A model generated the notes under the pieces. It ran no database searches. It had not been told where the DNA came from and worked only from the letters and a program-made list of their open reading frames with translations. The translations under genes and the position numbers were made by a program. A stretch of 32,022 nt of DNA from Pseudoluteimonas sp044226035 (lineage in GTDB: Bacteria; Pseudomonadota; Gammaproteobacteria; Xanthomonadales; Xanthomonadaceae), in NCBI GenBank assembly GCA_044226035.1, contig JBGAHT010000031.1, forward strand, positions 1-32,022. The letters run 5' to 3'. Below, piece by piece: positions 1 to 7,087 of the stretch. Positions within the stretch are counted from its first letter, which is position 1, and the number at the start of each line of letters is the position of its first letter.

Positions 1-201
1 TTCGGCTACGACGGCCCGTATCCGCCGCCGCACGATTTGCGCACGCACCGCTATTTCTTCCGCGTGTTCGCGCTGGATGTCGCGAAACTCGACCTTCCGC
101 AGAAGTTCGTCGCAGCCGACGTGCTGCGTGCGATGCAGGGGCACGTGCTCGGCGAGGCGGCGATCCATGGAACCTACAGCCTCAACGGCATGACCGGTTG
201 A
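1..201 (+). CDS. YbhB/YbcL-family (PEBP/Raf kinase inhibitor-like) protein, C-terminal part
   Basis: The 5' end lies outside the window; 66 codons and a TGA stop remain. The visible end includes a GYDGPYPPP stretch, an HRYFFRVFALD strand and a closing GHVLGEAAIHGTYS motif. These match the C-terminal half of the bacterial YbhB/YbcL branch of phosphatidylethanolamine-binding proteins, where the HRY(x)F...ALD and GHxLaxaxlxGtY segments are typical. The cellular role of this family in bacteria is poorly defined; ligand binding is inferred from the fold. It ends 48 bases before the stop of the convergent membrane protein gene. The family call is fairly secure, the exact role is not. Confidence 0.8.
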   Translation, partial: FGYDGPYPPPHDLRTHRYFFRVFALDVAKLDLPQKFVAADVLRAMQGHVLGEAAIHGTYSLNGMTG

Positions 202-249
202 TCGGGTCCGCGCGCGCCCATCGGGCCGCATGGATTTTTCGGTCGATGC

Positions 250-1908
250 TCAGTCGGCAGCGGGCGCGCAGCGGACGCGGTTGAAGTTCAAGCTGCCGTA
301 GGGAATGTTCTCCAGCCTCGCCAATTCGCCGCCCAGTCGCTCGCGGCAATAAATCTTCAGGTAAGCCAGGTTCGTGCTGCTTGCGGCGATGAGAACGCCG
401 CCCGGAGCCTGCAGCCTCTGCACGAACCCGTTGCCTTTCGCCCGTTCGATGGCGTTGCGGGAGTAGGGGGCAAGGGTGGAAACACCGAAGATCTCGATGC
501 GTTCCGCAGGCAAGGCATCGACGCGCTGCAGCGGCGGATACAGCGACTGGAACGGGAATTCGCGCCCCCAGACCACGAACGATTCGCGTGGAAGATTGCG
601 TGCGGCGCTTCGGATGGACGCATCGTGCGCTTCGGCCGAACGTGAATTGGCGAAGGCATGGATCATCACGGAAACCGCCGCGGCGACGACGATGCACTGG
701 GTCAGGCGCAAACGCCATCGCGGGCCTTGGCGAATCGATGCGCTGGCGATGAACGGGGCGAGCAACAGCAGCGATGCCAGGGGCAGGTAAACGCGCAGCA
801 TGCCCGGGCGGAACATGACGGACAACGCGAATGCCGAGGCGATGCACAACAACCACGTCGCCAAGATCCGGCGGTCCGGATGCAGGAGCGCCAGCAACAA
901 TGCCGCCAGCATCAACGGGAGCAACGAAGGTTGGCTCAACGACCGCAGGCCCCTGAACCCGCGCTGCCATGTGTAGTCGTTCGCGTAGCGCGGCGGTAGT
1001 TGTGCGAGCAACGGCTTGAGCCGTTGCGGATCGGCGATCGTCGGGTCGACGAAGAACCACGCATGCAACAAGTCGATGTCGTTGTGCGAGAAACCGTGCT
1101 GTTTGAGGAGTTGCGGCGAGTCGTGCAGCACGTCGGCAGCGCCATAATCTGTGATCGCGAGGCGCAGCCGATTGAAGGCCTTGAATGCCTGCCATTCCGG
1201 GCCTTGGTACGCCTGCCGGTCCGCGAACACCGCCACGCCAATCGCCAGGACCAGGCACGCCCCGGCGACGCGGACGGCGCGAATCCGCAGCAACCGCCCC
1301 CACGGGAGCAGCGGGCACCCGATCACGAACACCAGGAAGGCTTCGTTGCCGCGGACGAGGAAACCGCAGAACGCGAGGACGCATCCGCACAGCAGCCAGG
1401 GCAAGCCCCCGCGCAGGTCGTAGCTGCGCCAGCAGACCAATGCCGCGACCACCAGCAGGCCGGCATTGACGGTGAATTGGGGGAAAAGCACCGGCAATAC
1501 CAGCACGCCGCACAGTAGCGCGATCGAGACCAGCCAGTCGCGCGTCGAAGACCGCAAGCCGTGCAGGATGGCGATGCCGATCGCGATCAGGCTCGCGAAG
1601 GTCGCGACGGAATAACCAAGCAGCCCGGCCACAGATGGCAACGATCGGACGAAGTACCCCCACAGCAGGTTCGAGAACCCCAGCATCGGGGATCCTGCCG
1701 GCATGCTCCCGTAACCATGGGCGATCATCGACATGCCGATGTCGTCGTTGGTTTGCCAGCGTGGCGAAAAGACCCGGCACAGCATGACGACGCCCACCAC
1801 CGGAATGGCGAAGGAAAGCACCAGGTCCAGGGCCTCGCGCATCGGGTTCCGCGTCGATTCCGTGCGGGTGGTTTGCGTCGGATCGGGCGGGAAAGGCATC
1901 GTATTCAT
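250..1908 (-). CDS. Multi-pass membrane protein with GT-C-like NDD motif (copy 1)
   Basis: This 552-residue protein has about 11-12 hydrophobic segments followed by a C-terminal soluble region of roughly 110 residues that ends near an NRVRC motif. Just after the first membrane segment (about residues 29-46) comes a loop with QTNDDIGM, with adjacent acidic residues D55 and D56. In GT-C glycosyltransferases the first outside loop carries such an acidic pair, so an envelope glycosyl or related transferase is a reasonable inference; no named family is claimed. A paralogue lies at 7088-8749. I chose the ATG at 1908 because from there the two proteins align from the first residue without gaps (MNTMPF... 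against METTPD...). The frame stays open to 2136, and an ATG at 2091 with an AAGAGGA-like site is an alternative. Confidence 0.75.
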   Translation of the reverse strand: MNTMPFPPDPTQTTRTESTRNPMREALDLVLSFAIPVVGVVMLCRVFSPRWQTNDDIGMSMIAHGYGSMPAGSPMLGFSNLLWGYFVRSLPSVAGLLGYSVATFASLIAIGIAILHGLRSSTRDWLVSIALLCGVLVLPVLFPQFTVNAGLLVVAALVCWRSYDLRGGLPWLLCGCVLAFCGFLVRGNEAFLVFVIGCPLLPWGRLLRIRAVRVAGACLVLAIGVAVFADRQAYQGPEWQAFKAFNRLRLAITDYGAADVLHDSPQLLKQHGFSHNDIDLLHAWFFVDPTIADPQRLKPLLAQLPPRYANDYTWQRGFRGLRSLSQPSLLPLMLAALLLALLHPDRRILATWLLCIASAFALSVMFRPGMLRVYLPLASLLLLAPFIASASIRQGPRWRLRLTQCIVVAAAVSVMIHAFANSRSAEAHDASIRSAARNLPRESFVVWGREFPFQSLYPPLQRVDALPAERIEIFGVSTLAPYSRNAIERAKGNGFVQRLQAPGGVLIAASSTNLAYLKIYCRERLGGELARLENIPYGSLNFNRVRCAPAAD

Positions 1909-2162
1909 TCTTGGGCGAGCAGACCGGCGACGGGCGAGTGCGAAACGATACATCGCGAAGGCGCGGAAACGACGGCGCCAGGCGGCCATTCCGTGCGACG
2001 AGACGGTGCCGGCGGACGTTCGGCGAAGCATTCGCTGGCCGTGGCATGGCGAGGCGGACCGGGTCGCGGGGGCGAGGAGGATGCCCTGCATGGCATTCCT
2101 CTTGCCAATAATTCGCTTGCGCACGCCTCGCCGCATGCCGTGCCGGCGGGTGGCTGAAATGC

Positions 2163-2182
2163 AACCGCATCGAGCCGCGGTT
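2163..2182 (-). terminator. Weak hairpin at the folE 3' end
   Basis: AACCGC (2163-2168) and GCGGTT (2177-2182) form a 6-bp inverted repeat with an 8-base loop, touching the folE stop codon. There is no clear T run on the minus strand, so terminator function is only a guess. The remaining 1909-2162 stretch shows no other convincing feature. Confidence 0.2.
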
Positions 2183-2808
2183 CAGTCCGCGAGCATCGCC
2201 ATCACCTCGCCGCGCAGCGGGTCGCGTTCGAATTCGCCGAGCAGGCGGCGCGTCGCCATCGCCACGCCGTGCATGCCGATCCCGCGCGAGGAAATGCATT
2301 CGTGCGCGGCGCGCACCACCACCGCCACCCCGCGCGGCTGCAGCACGCGCTGCAGCGTGCCGGCGATGTCCGCGGTCAGGCGTTCCTGGATCTGCAGCCG
2401 GCGCGCATGCGCGTCGACCAGCCGCGCCAGCTTGGAGATGCCGACCACGCGTTCGAGCGGCAGGTAGGCGACATGCGCCACGCCGCGGATCGGCGCCATG
2501 TGGTGCTCGCACACCGAACGCAGCGGGATGTCGCGCAGCAGCACGATGTCGTCGAAGCCCGCCCCATCGAACGTGCGGCCGAGGATGCGTTCGGGGTCCA
2601 GCGCGTAGCCGCCGAACCATTCCTCGTAGGCGCGCACCACGCGCGCCGGCGTGTCGCGCAGGCCTTCGCGCGCGGGCCGGTCGCCGGCCCAGCGGATCAA
2701 GGTGCGCACCGCGGCCTCGGCCTCGTCGCGGCTCGGGCGCGCGCCGGGGTCGGCGTCGAGTGTTCGCACCGGGGCGGTTTCGGGGACGTGCGCGCGAGGA
2801 TCGAGCAT
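2182..2808 (-). CDS. folE: GTP cyclohydrolase I FolE
   Basis: FolE converts GTP to 7,8-dihydroneopterin triphosphate, the first step of tetrahydrofolate (and tetrahydropterin) synthesis in the cytoplasm. The 208-residue product has the usual length. The SVCEHHMAP motif (C100, H102, H103) and the AHECISSRGI motif (C171) carry the zinc ligands of the type IA enzyme. The segments around residues 119-140 (ERVVGISKLARLVD and RLQIQERLT) are also typical. The ATG at 2808 is preceded by AAGGAA about eight bases upstream. The gene is divergent from the Rieske-FAD reductase at 2944, with 135 bases between them holding both promoters. No neighbouring folate gene is visible, so it is probably transcribed alone. 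Confidence 0.95.
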   Translation of the reverse strand: MLDPRAHVPETAPVRTLDADPGARPSRDEAEAAVRTLIRWAGDRPAREGLRDTPARVVRAYEEWFGGYALDPERILGRTFDGAGFDDIVLLRDIPLRSVCEHHMAPIRGVAHVAYLPLERVVGISKLARLVDAHARRLQIQERLTADIAGTLQRVLQPRGVAVVVRAAHECISSRGIGMHGVAMATRRLLGEFERDPLRGEVMAMLAD

Positions 2809-2943
2809 GGCGGTTTCCTTCGTCGGGATACACGCAAGGGACGCACCGATGCGCGCGAGGTTCCCGTGCGTTGCGGCGATGCCGCGGGAACCGCTCGCGC
2901 CGTGCCGCATCCAATGCATGCGACGACGCGATGGAGGCGAACC

Positions 2944-4473
2944 ATGGCACACGATGCGATTCCCGCCGGTCCCGACTTGCGCGATGGCGTGGCGTTGGCG
3001 GAGGTGCCGATGAACGGCGTGCTCGCCGGCCATGTCGATGGTGAGCCGGTATTGCTGGCGCGGCTCGACGATGGCCTGCACGCGGTCGACGGCGCCTGCA
3101 CGCATTACGGCGCGCCGCTGGGCGAAGGCCTGGTGGAGGGCGGCGAAATCCATTGCCCCTGGCACCACGCATGCTTCAGCCTGCGCACCGGCGCGGCGCT
3201 GAAGGCGCCGGCGTTCGCGCCGCTGGGGAAGTGGAAGGTCGACGTCGCCGGCGATCGCGTGTTCGTGCGCGAACGCGACCGACCGCCTTCGCCATCCCCG
3301 ACCGCTCCAGCCTCGTCGCGCGCGCGGCCCGGACGCATCGTGATCGTAGGCGGCGGTGCCGCCGGCTTCGCCGCGGCCGAACGCCTGCGCGCGCTCGGCT
3401 ACGACGGCGCGCTCACGATGCTCAGCGCCGACCGCGATCCCCCCTGCGACCGGCCCAACCTCTCCAAGGATTACCTCGCAGGCAACGCCGCGCCGGAATG
3501 GATCCCGTTGCGCGAACCGGGGTTCTATCCGGCGCAAGGCATCGACCTGCGGCTGGAGCGCGAGGTCGATGCGATCGATCCCGCTGCGCATGAGGTACGA
3601 ACGATGGCGGGCGAACGCCACGGCTACGATCGCCTGCTGCTCGCTACCGGCGCGATGCCGCTGCCGCTTCCGCTGCCTGGCTTCGAGTTGCCGAACGTGC
3701 ATCGCCTGGGTTCGCTCGTGGACGCGGACCGGCTGATCGCCGCTTGCGCGAATGCGCGGACGGTCGCCGTCGTTGGTGCGGGCTTCATCGGCCTTGAGGC
3801 CGCCGGCGCGCTGCGTGCGCGCGGACTCGAAGTGCGCGTGGCCGCGCCGGAATCGTTGCCGATGTCGCGCCTGCTCGGCCCGGAGCTGGGGCGCGTCCTC
3901 GTCGACCTGCACGAACGCAACGGCGTGCGTTTCCATCTTGGCGCGGGCGTCACCGGCTACGACGGGCGTGCGCTCGCGCTGGCGAACGGCGAAACCATCG
4001 ACGCCGAGCTGCTGCTGGTCGGCATCGGCGTGGCGCCGCGCACCCGCCTGGCCGAAAACGCCGGCATCGCGGTTCGCAAGGGCATCCTGGTCGATGCGCA
4101 ACTGCGCACGTCGGCCGATCGCATCTACGCCGCCGGCGACGTGGCGCGTTATCCGCACGGCGGCGGCGATGCGCGCGTCGAACACTGGGTGCACGCGCAG
4201 CGCCAGGGCCAGCTCGCAGCGGAAAACATGCTCGGCGGCGAACGGGCGTTCGACGAGGTGCCGTTCTTCTGGACCCATCACCACGGGTTCGACCTGCGCG
4301 TCAGCGGCCATCTCGACGGCTGGGACGAGGTGCGCGTCGACGGCGAGCCGCAACGGCTCGATTGCATCGCGCGCTATTTTCGCGCCGGACGGCTGGTCGC
4401 GGCGGCATCGCTCGGGCGCGACCGCGCGTTGCTGGAAGCCGCGCGCGCATTGCGGATCGCCGCCACGGCATGA
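2944..4473 (+). CDS. Rieske [2Fe-2S] domain fused to FAD/NAD(P)-dependent oxidoreductase
   Basis: The 509-residue protein has two parts. Residues 10-110 form a Rieske domain with CTH (C52, H54) and CPWH (C71, H74) as cluster ligands. From about residue 130 it is a pyridine nucleotide-disulfide-type reductase: an FAD-binding GGGAAG motif (136-141), an NAD(P)-binding GAGFIG motif (278-283) and the second FAD motif YAAGD (395-399). This layout matches AIFM3-like proteins and ferredoxin reductases of ring-hydroxylating systems, with the Rieske protein built in. It probably moves electrons from NAD(P)H through FAD to the cluster or a partner; the acceptor is unknown. GGAGG lies just upstream of the ATG. 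The stop overlaps the patatin start (ATGA), implying translational coupling. Confidence 0.88.
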   Translation: MAHDAIPAGPDLRDGVALAEVPMNGVLAGHVDGEPVLLARLDDGLHAVDGACTHYGAPLGEGLVEGGEIHCPWHHACFSLRTGAALKAPAFAPLGKWKVDVAGDRVFVRERDRPPSPSPTAPASSRARPGRIVIVGGGAAGFAAAERLRALGYDGALTMLSADRDPPCDRPNLSKDYLAGNAAPEWIPLREPGFYPAQGIDLRLEREVDAIDPAAHEVRTMAGERHGYDRLLLATGAMPLPLPLPGFELPNVHRLGSLVDADRLIAACANARTVAVVGAGFIGLEAAGALRARGLEVRVAAPESLPMSRLLGPELGRVLVDLHERNGVRFHLGAGVTGYDGRALALANGETIDAELLLVGIGVAPRTRLAENAGIAVRKGILVDAQLRTSADRIYAAGDVARYPHGGGDARVEHWVHAQRQGQLAAENMLGGERAFDEVPFFWTHHHGFDLRVSGHLDGWDEVRVDGEPQRLDCIARYFRAGRLVAAASLGRDRALLEAARALRIAATA

Positions 4474-5339
4474 ACGCCACCACCGCCTTCGTGCTGGCCG
4501 GCGGCGGCAGCCTCGGCGCGGTGCAGGTCGGCATGCTGAAGGCGCTGGCGCAGGCGGGCATCGTCCCGGATTTGGTGGTCGGCGCATCGGTGGGCGCGAT
4601 CAACGGCGCCTGCTACGCCGCCTCGCCCGATGCCGCCGGCATCGAGCGCCTCGAAAACATCTGGTTGCGCCTGCGCCGCGCGGACGTGTTCCCGTTGTCG
4701 TGGCTGGGCACCGCGCTGTGCCTGCTCGGGCGACGAACATGCCTGGCGCATCCGCAGCGCCTGCGCGCGCTGGTCGAATCCGAATTGCCGTTCGCGTGCC
4801 TGGAGGACGCGAGGATCCCGTGCCACGTCGTCGCCACCGATGCGCTGGACGGCATCGAAGTGGTGCTGTCCTCGGGCGATGCGGCGACGGCCTTGCTCGC
4901 AAGCGCGGCGATCCCGGCGGTGTTCCCGCCGGTGGTCGTGCAAGGGCGCGCGCTGATCGATGGCGGGATCGGCAGCAATACGCCGGTCGCCGCCGCGTTC
5001 GCGCTCGGCGCGCGCCGCATCGTGGTGTTGCCGACCGGCACGCCCTGCGCCCTGTCGGCGCCGCCGCGCGGCGCCCTGGCCTGCGGCCTGCATGCGCTGA
5101 ATCTGTTGTCGATGCGCCAGCTGCTGGCGGACATCGAGCGCTTCGCGGATCGCTGCGAATTGCGGGTCGTGCCGCCGCTATGCCCGCTCGGGGTCAGTAC
5201 CTACGATTTTTCGCGGACGCGGGAACTGATCGAACGCGCGCACGCGGCCACGCGCGGCTGGCTCGAAGACGCGTCGCCGGATCCGGATCCGCGCTGGGCG
5301 CTGTTGCCGCATCGCCACCGCGGGCCCAACCCGGCCTAG
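4470..5339 (+). CDS. Patatin-like phospholipase family protein
   Basis: The 289-residue protein carries the patatin hallmarks: the oxyanion-hole glycine run GGGSLG (11-16), the nucleophile motif GASVG with Ser40, and the catalytic aspartate in DGG (Asp164). These form the Ser-Asp dyad of patatin-like acyl hydrolases. The substrate is likely a phospholipid or other acyl ester; the sequence does not say which. There is no signal peptide, so it is probably cytoplasmic or membrane-peripheral. The start overlaps the preceding reductase stop by four bases, so the two are cotranslated. Its TAG stop and that of the convergent META-DUF4377 gene share the palindrome CTAG at 5336-5339. Confidence 0.92.
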   Translation: MNATTAFVLAGGGSLGAVQVGMLKALAQAGIVPDLVVGASVGAINGACYAASPDAAGIERLENIWLRLRRADVFPLSWLGTALCLLGRRTCLAHPQRLRALVESELPFACLEDARIPCHVVATDALDGIEVVLSSGDAATALLASAAIPAVFPPVVVQGRALIDGGIGSNTPVAAAFALGARRIVVLPTGTPCALSAPPRGALACGLHALNLLSMRQLLADIERFADRCELRVVPPLCPLGVSTYDFSRTRELIERAHAATRGWLEDASPDPDPRWALLPHRHRGPNPA

Positions 5340-6163
5340 TTCCCGCTCGAATCCGATTCGACCACCATGTCGAGCACGTAGGCGTAGCGCGAGGCGTCCG
5401 CCGGCGGGTTCTCGATCGTGTAGCGGTTCACCCGCAGCACGTTGCGTACGCCGTCCTCGTGGGTGTAACCGTCGATGCCTTCGTAGAGGTTCTCGAACGC
5501 GCCGGGTGCGGCGAGCCTGAGCCCCTGCCCATCGTACTTCACCTCGCGCACCTGCAGGCATTGCTTGTTCGGGATCAACGGATGCGGGCATGGATGGGTG
5601 TGCGCCGCGACTTCGAGGAACATGCGCTCGCCCGGGCCGCCGTAGCGCGTCTCCGCGGTCGGTTCGCCGGCGAACACGAGCTTGTCGCCGGAGGCGGTCG
5701 CGAGCGTGAGCGTCGGCGTGTCGCCGGCCAGCAGCGAGAGTTTCGACGCGCCTTGCAGGCGCTTGCCGATTTCGCCGTCGAGCGCCATCAGCTTCGGGTC
5801 GGCGCAGGCCATCATGGTCGAGGCCAGGTTCGCGACGGTGAGCGATTCGCCATCGAGCGTGTAGCCGCCGCCCATGCGGTTGCAGGCATTGGCGACCGCG
5901 ATGCGGCCATCGGCGAAATCCAGTTGCAGCGGCTGGTCCGCGCGCACGAACAGCGCGTCGATGCGCTGGCCGCTGGCGCCGGTCGCGTCCTGCAGGCGCC
6001 AGTGGTAGCGGCCAAGTTCGACATTCGCATCGCTCGCGACCGGCATCGCCGCGGAAGCGGGTGCCGCGGCTTTGGCCGAGGATGGCGACGCTTGTTCAGA
6101 TCCCTGTTCGGGGCAGCCGGCGAGCAGGGACAGCAGGGCGAGCGCAGGCAGCAGGCATTTCAT
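5336..6163 (-). CDS. META and DUF4377 domain lipoprotein
   Basis: The 275-residue product begins with a lipoprotein signal (LLSLLAGC, acylated cysteine about residue 16) and a low-complexity Ser/Ala linker. A META-type domain follows (about 50-175: YHWRLQDATG, then ACNRMGGGYTLDG and the ...TMMACAD... strand). The C-terminal DUF4377-type region has the pattern EVAAHTHPC...CLQVREVKYD...IDGYTHEDGVRNVLRV. META domains occur in HslJ-like envelope proteins linked to stress and antibiotic tolerance; function is otherwise unknown. A GGAGG site precedes the ATG, and only 15 bases separate it from the upstream paralogue at 6179-6952, so they form an operon. Cell location is inferred as inner face of the outer membrane or periplasm. 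Confidence 0.8.
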   Translation of the reverse strand: MKCLLPALALLSLLAGCPEQGSEQASPSSAKAAAPASAAMPVASDANVELGRYHWRLQDATGASGQRIDALFVRADQPLQLDFADGRIAVANACNRMGGGYTLDGESLTVANLASTMMACADPKLMALDGEIGKRLQGASKLSLLAGDTPTLTLATASGDKLVFAGEPTAETRYGGPGERMFLEVAAHTHPCPHPLIPNKQCLQVREVKYDGQGLRLAAPGAFENLYEGIDGYTHEDGVRNVLRVNRYTIENPPADASRYAYVLDMVVESDSSGN

Positions 6164-6178
6164 TGCGGGGCCTCCAAT

Positions 6179-6952
6179 TCATTTCCCGGGCGCGTCGGAT
6201 TCGATCATGGCGTCGAGTGTGTAACCGTATATCGAAGTACCCAAGGGTGGGTCCTTGATCGCGAATCTTTCGATACGCAGCACATCGCGAACACCATCAC
6301 GGTGCGTGTAACCAGCGATGGATGCGTCGAATTCCTCGAATTTGCCGGCAGTAGCGATTCTCCGATCCTTGGCGTCGTACCTGATTTCACGGACTTGCAG
6401 GCAGTCTTTTCCCCTCATGGGGGGATAGGCGCAAGGCTTCTCGTGCGGGGCAACTTCGAAAAACAAGCGCTCGCCCATGAACACGAGCTTGTCGCCGTCG
6501 GCGTTGAAGAGGGTGAGAACGGGCTTGTCGCCGGATGCGAATGCATACCGCATCTTGCGTCCGATGCGCTTTCCGATCTCGACATCCAGGGCCTGGATCC
6601 TGGGTATGCAGGCTTTTACGGTCTGGCTCCCATTGTCGCCTTCAATCAGGAATTCGCCTTCCAGCGTGTAATCACTGCTCATTGAATTGCAGGAGTTGCT
6701 GATCGAAAGCCATTCGTCGCTGAAATCCAGCTGCAGGGGCTTGCCGGGTTGTACGAACAGCGTCTTGATGCGGTGCCCTTTCTTGTCCGTCGCATCCCGC
6801 AGCCGCCAGTGATAACGAGGGAGCTGCCCTTTCGCCTCGACCTCGCCTGCCGAGGGAACCTGCGTGAAGGTCGGGGCTGCCACAGGATCGGAACCGAAGG
6901 CCGGGCAAGCGACGGACAGCAGCACTGCAAGAGGAAATGGAAACCGTTTCAT
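6179..6952 (-). CDS. META and DUF4377 domain secreted protein (paralogue)
   Basis: This 257-residue protein is a diverged copy of the next gene: it shares YHWRLRDAT, the SNSCNSMSSDYTLEGE stretch, a cysteine-bearing strand before the ALDVEIGKRIG helix, and the DUF4377-type end (FEVAPHEKPC...CLQVREIRYD...IAGYTHRDGVRDVLRI). Its signal peptide ends in LLSVACPAFGSD; SVAC is a poor lipobox because it lacks the usual aliphatic residue at -3, so cleavage after AFG by signal peptidase I is more likely. The gene is visibly less GC-rich than its twin. It lies 15 bases upstream of that gene on the same strand. The domain calls rest on sequence patterns; no function is known. Confidence 0.78.
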   Translation of the reverse strand: MKRFPFPLAVLLSVACPAFGSDPVAAPTFTQVPSAGEVEAKGQLPRYHWRLRDATDKKGHRIKTLFVQPGKPLQLDFSDEWLSISNSCNSMSSDYTLEGEFLIEGDNGSQTVKACIPRIQALDVEIGKRIGRKMRYAFASGDKPVLTLFNADGDKLVFMGERLFFEVAPHEKPCAYPPMRGKDCLQVREIRYDAKDRRIATAGKFEEFDASIAGYTHRDGVRDVLRIERFAIKDPPLGTSIYGYTLDAMIESDAPGK

Positions 6953-6975
6953 CGCCGCCCCCGGGCAAGGTCCCC

Positions 6976-7001
6976 ATACAAACGCGCGAATCGTTCGCGC
7001 G
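6976..7001 (-). terminator. Candidate intrinsic terminator of membrane protein copy 2
   Basis: CGCGCGAA (6983-6990) and TTCGCGCG (6994-7001) form a perfect 8-bp stem with a TCG loop. Read on the minus strand the stem is followed by TTTGTATG, a short T-rich tail. It lies 86 bases downstream of the stop of the 7088-8749 gene and before the next minus-strand gene. Confidence 0.5.
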
Positions 7002-7087
7002 GGGTGAAGCCTCGAGTCGCCGCGAAAGCGCTGCCTCGCGCGTTCGATCGGGCTCGGCGTACGCCCGGTCGCGGGGATCGGCGATGA

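Noticed and set aside
1909..2091. ATG at 2091 as the start of membrane protein copy 1
   Set aside because: A decent ribosome binding site precedes it, but it would add about 61 Arg-rich residues absent from the paralogue, which aligns from the ATG at 1908.
182..3172. A long open frame on the minus strand spanning the membrane protein and folE
   Set aside because: It is rich in Arg, Pro and Ala, lies over better-supported genes, and shows no recognisable domains; such frames are expected from high third-position GC.
3752..6685. A 977-codon open frame on the plus strand
   Set aside because: It overlaps the Rieske reductase, patatin and META genes in other frames and has no family motifs.
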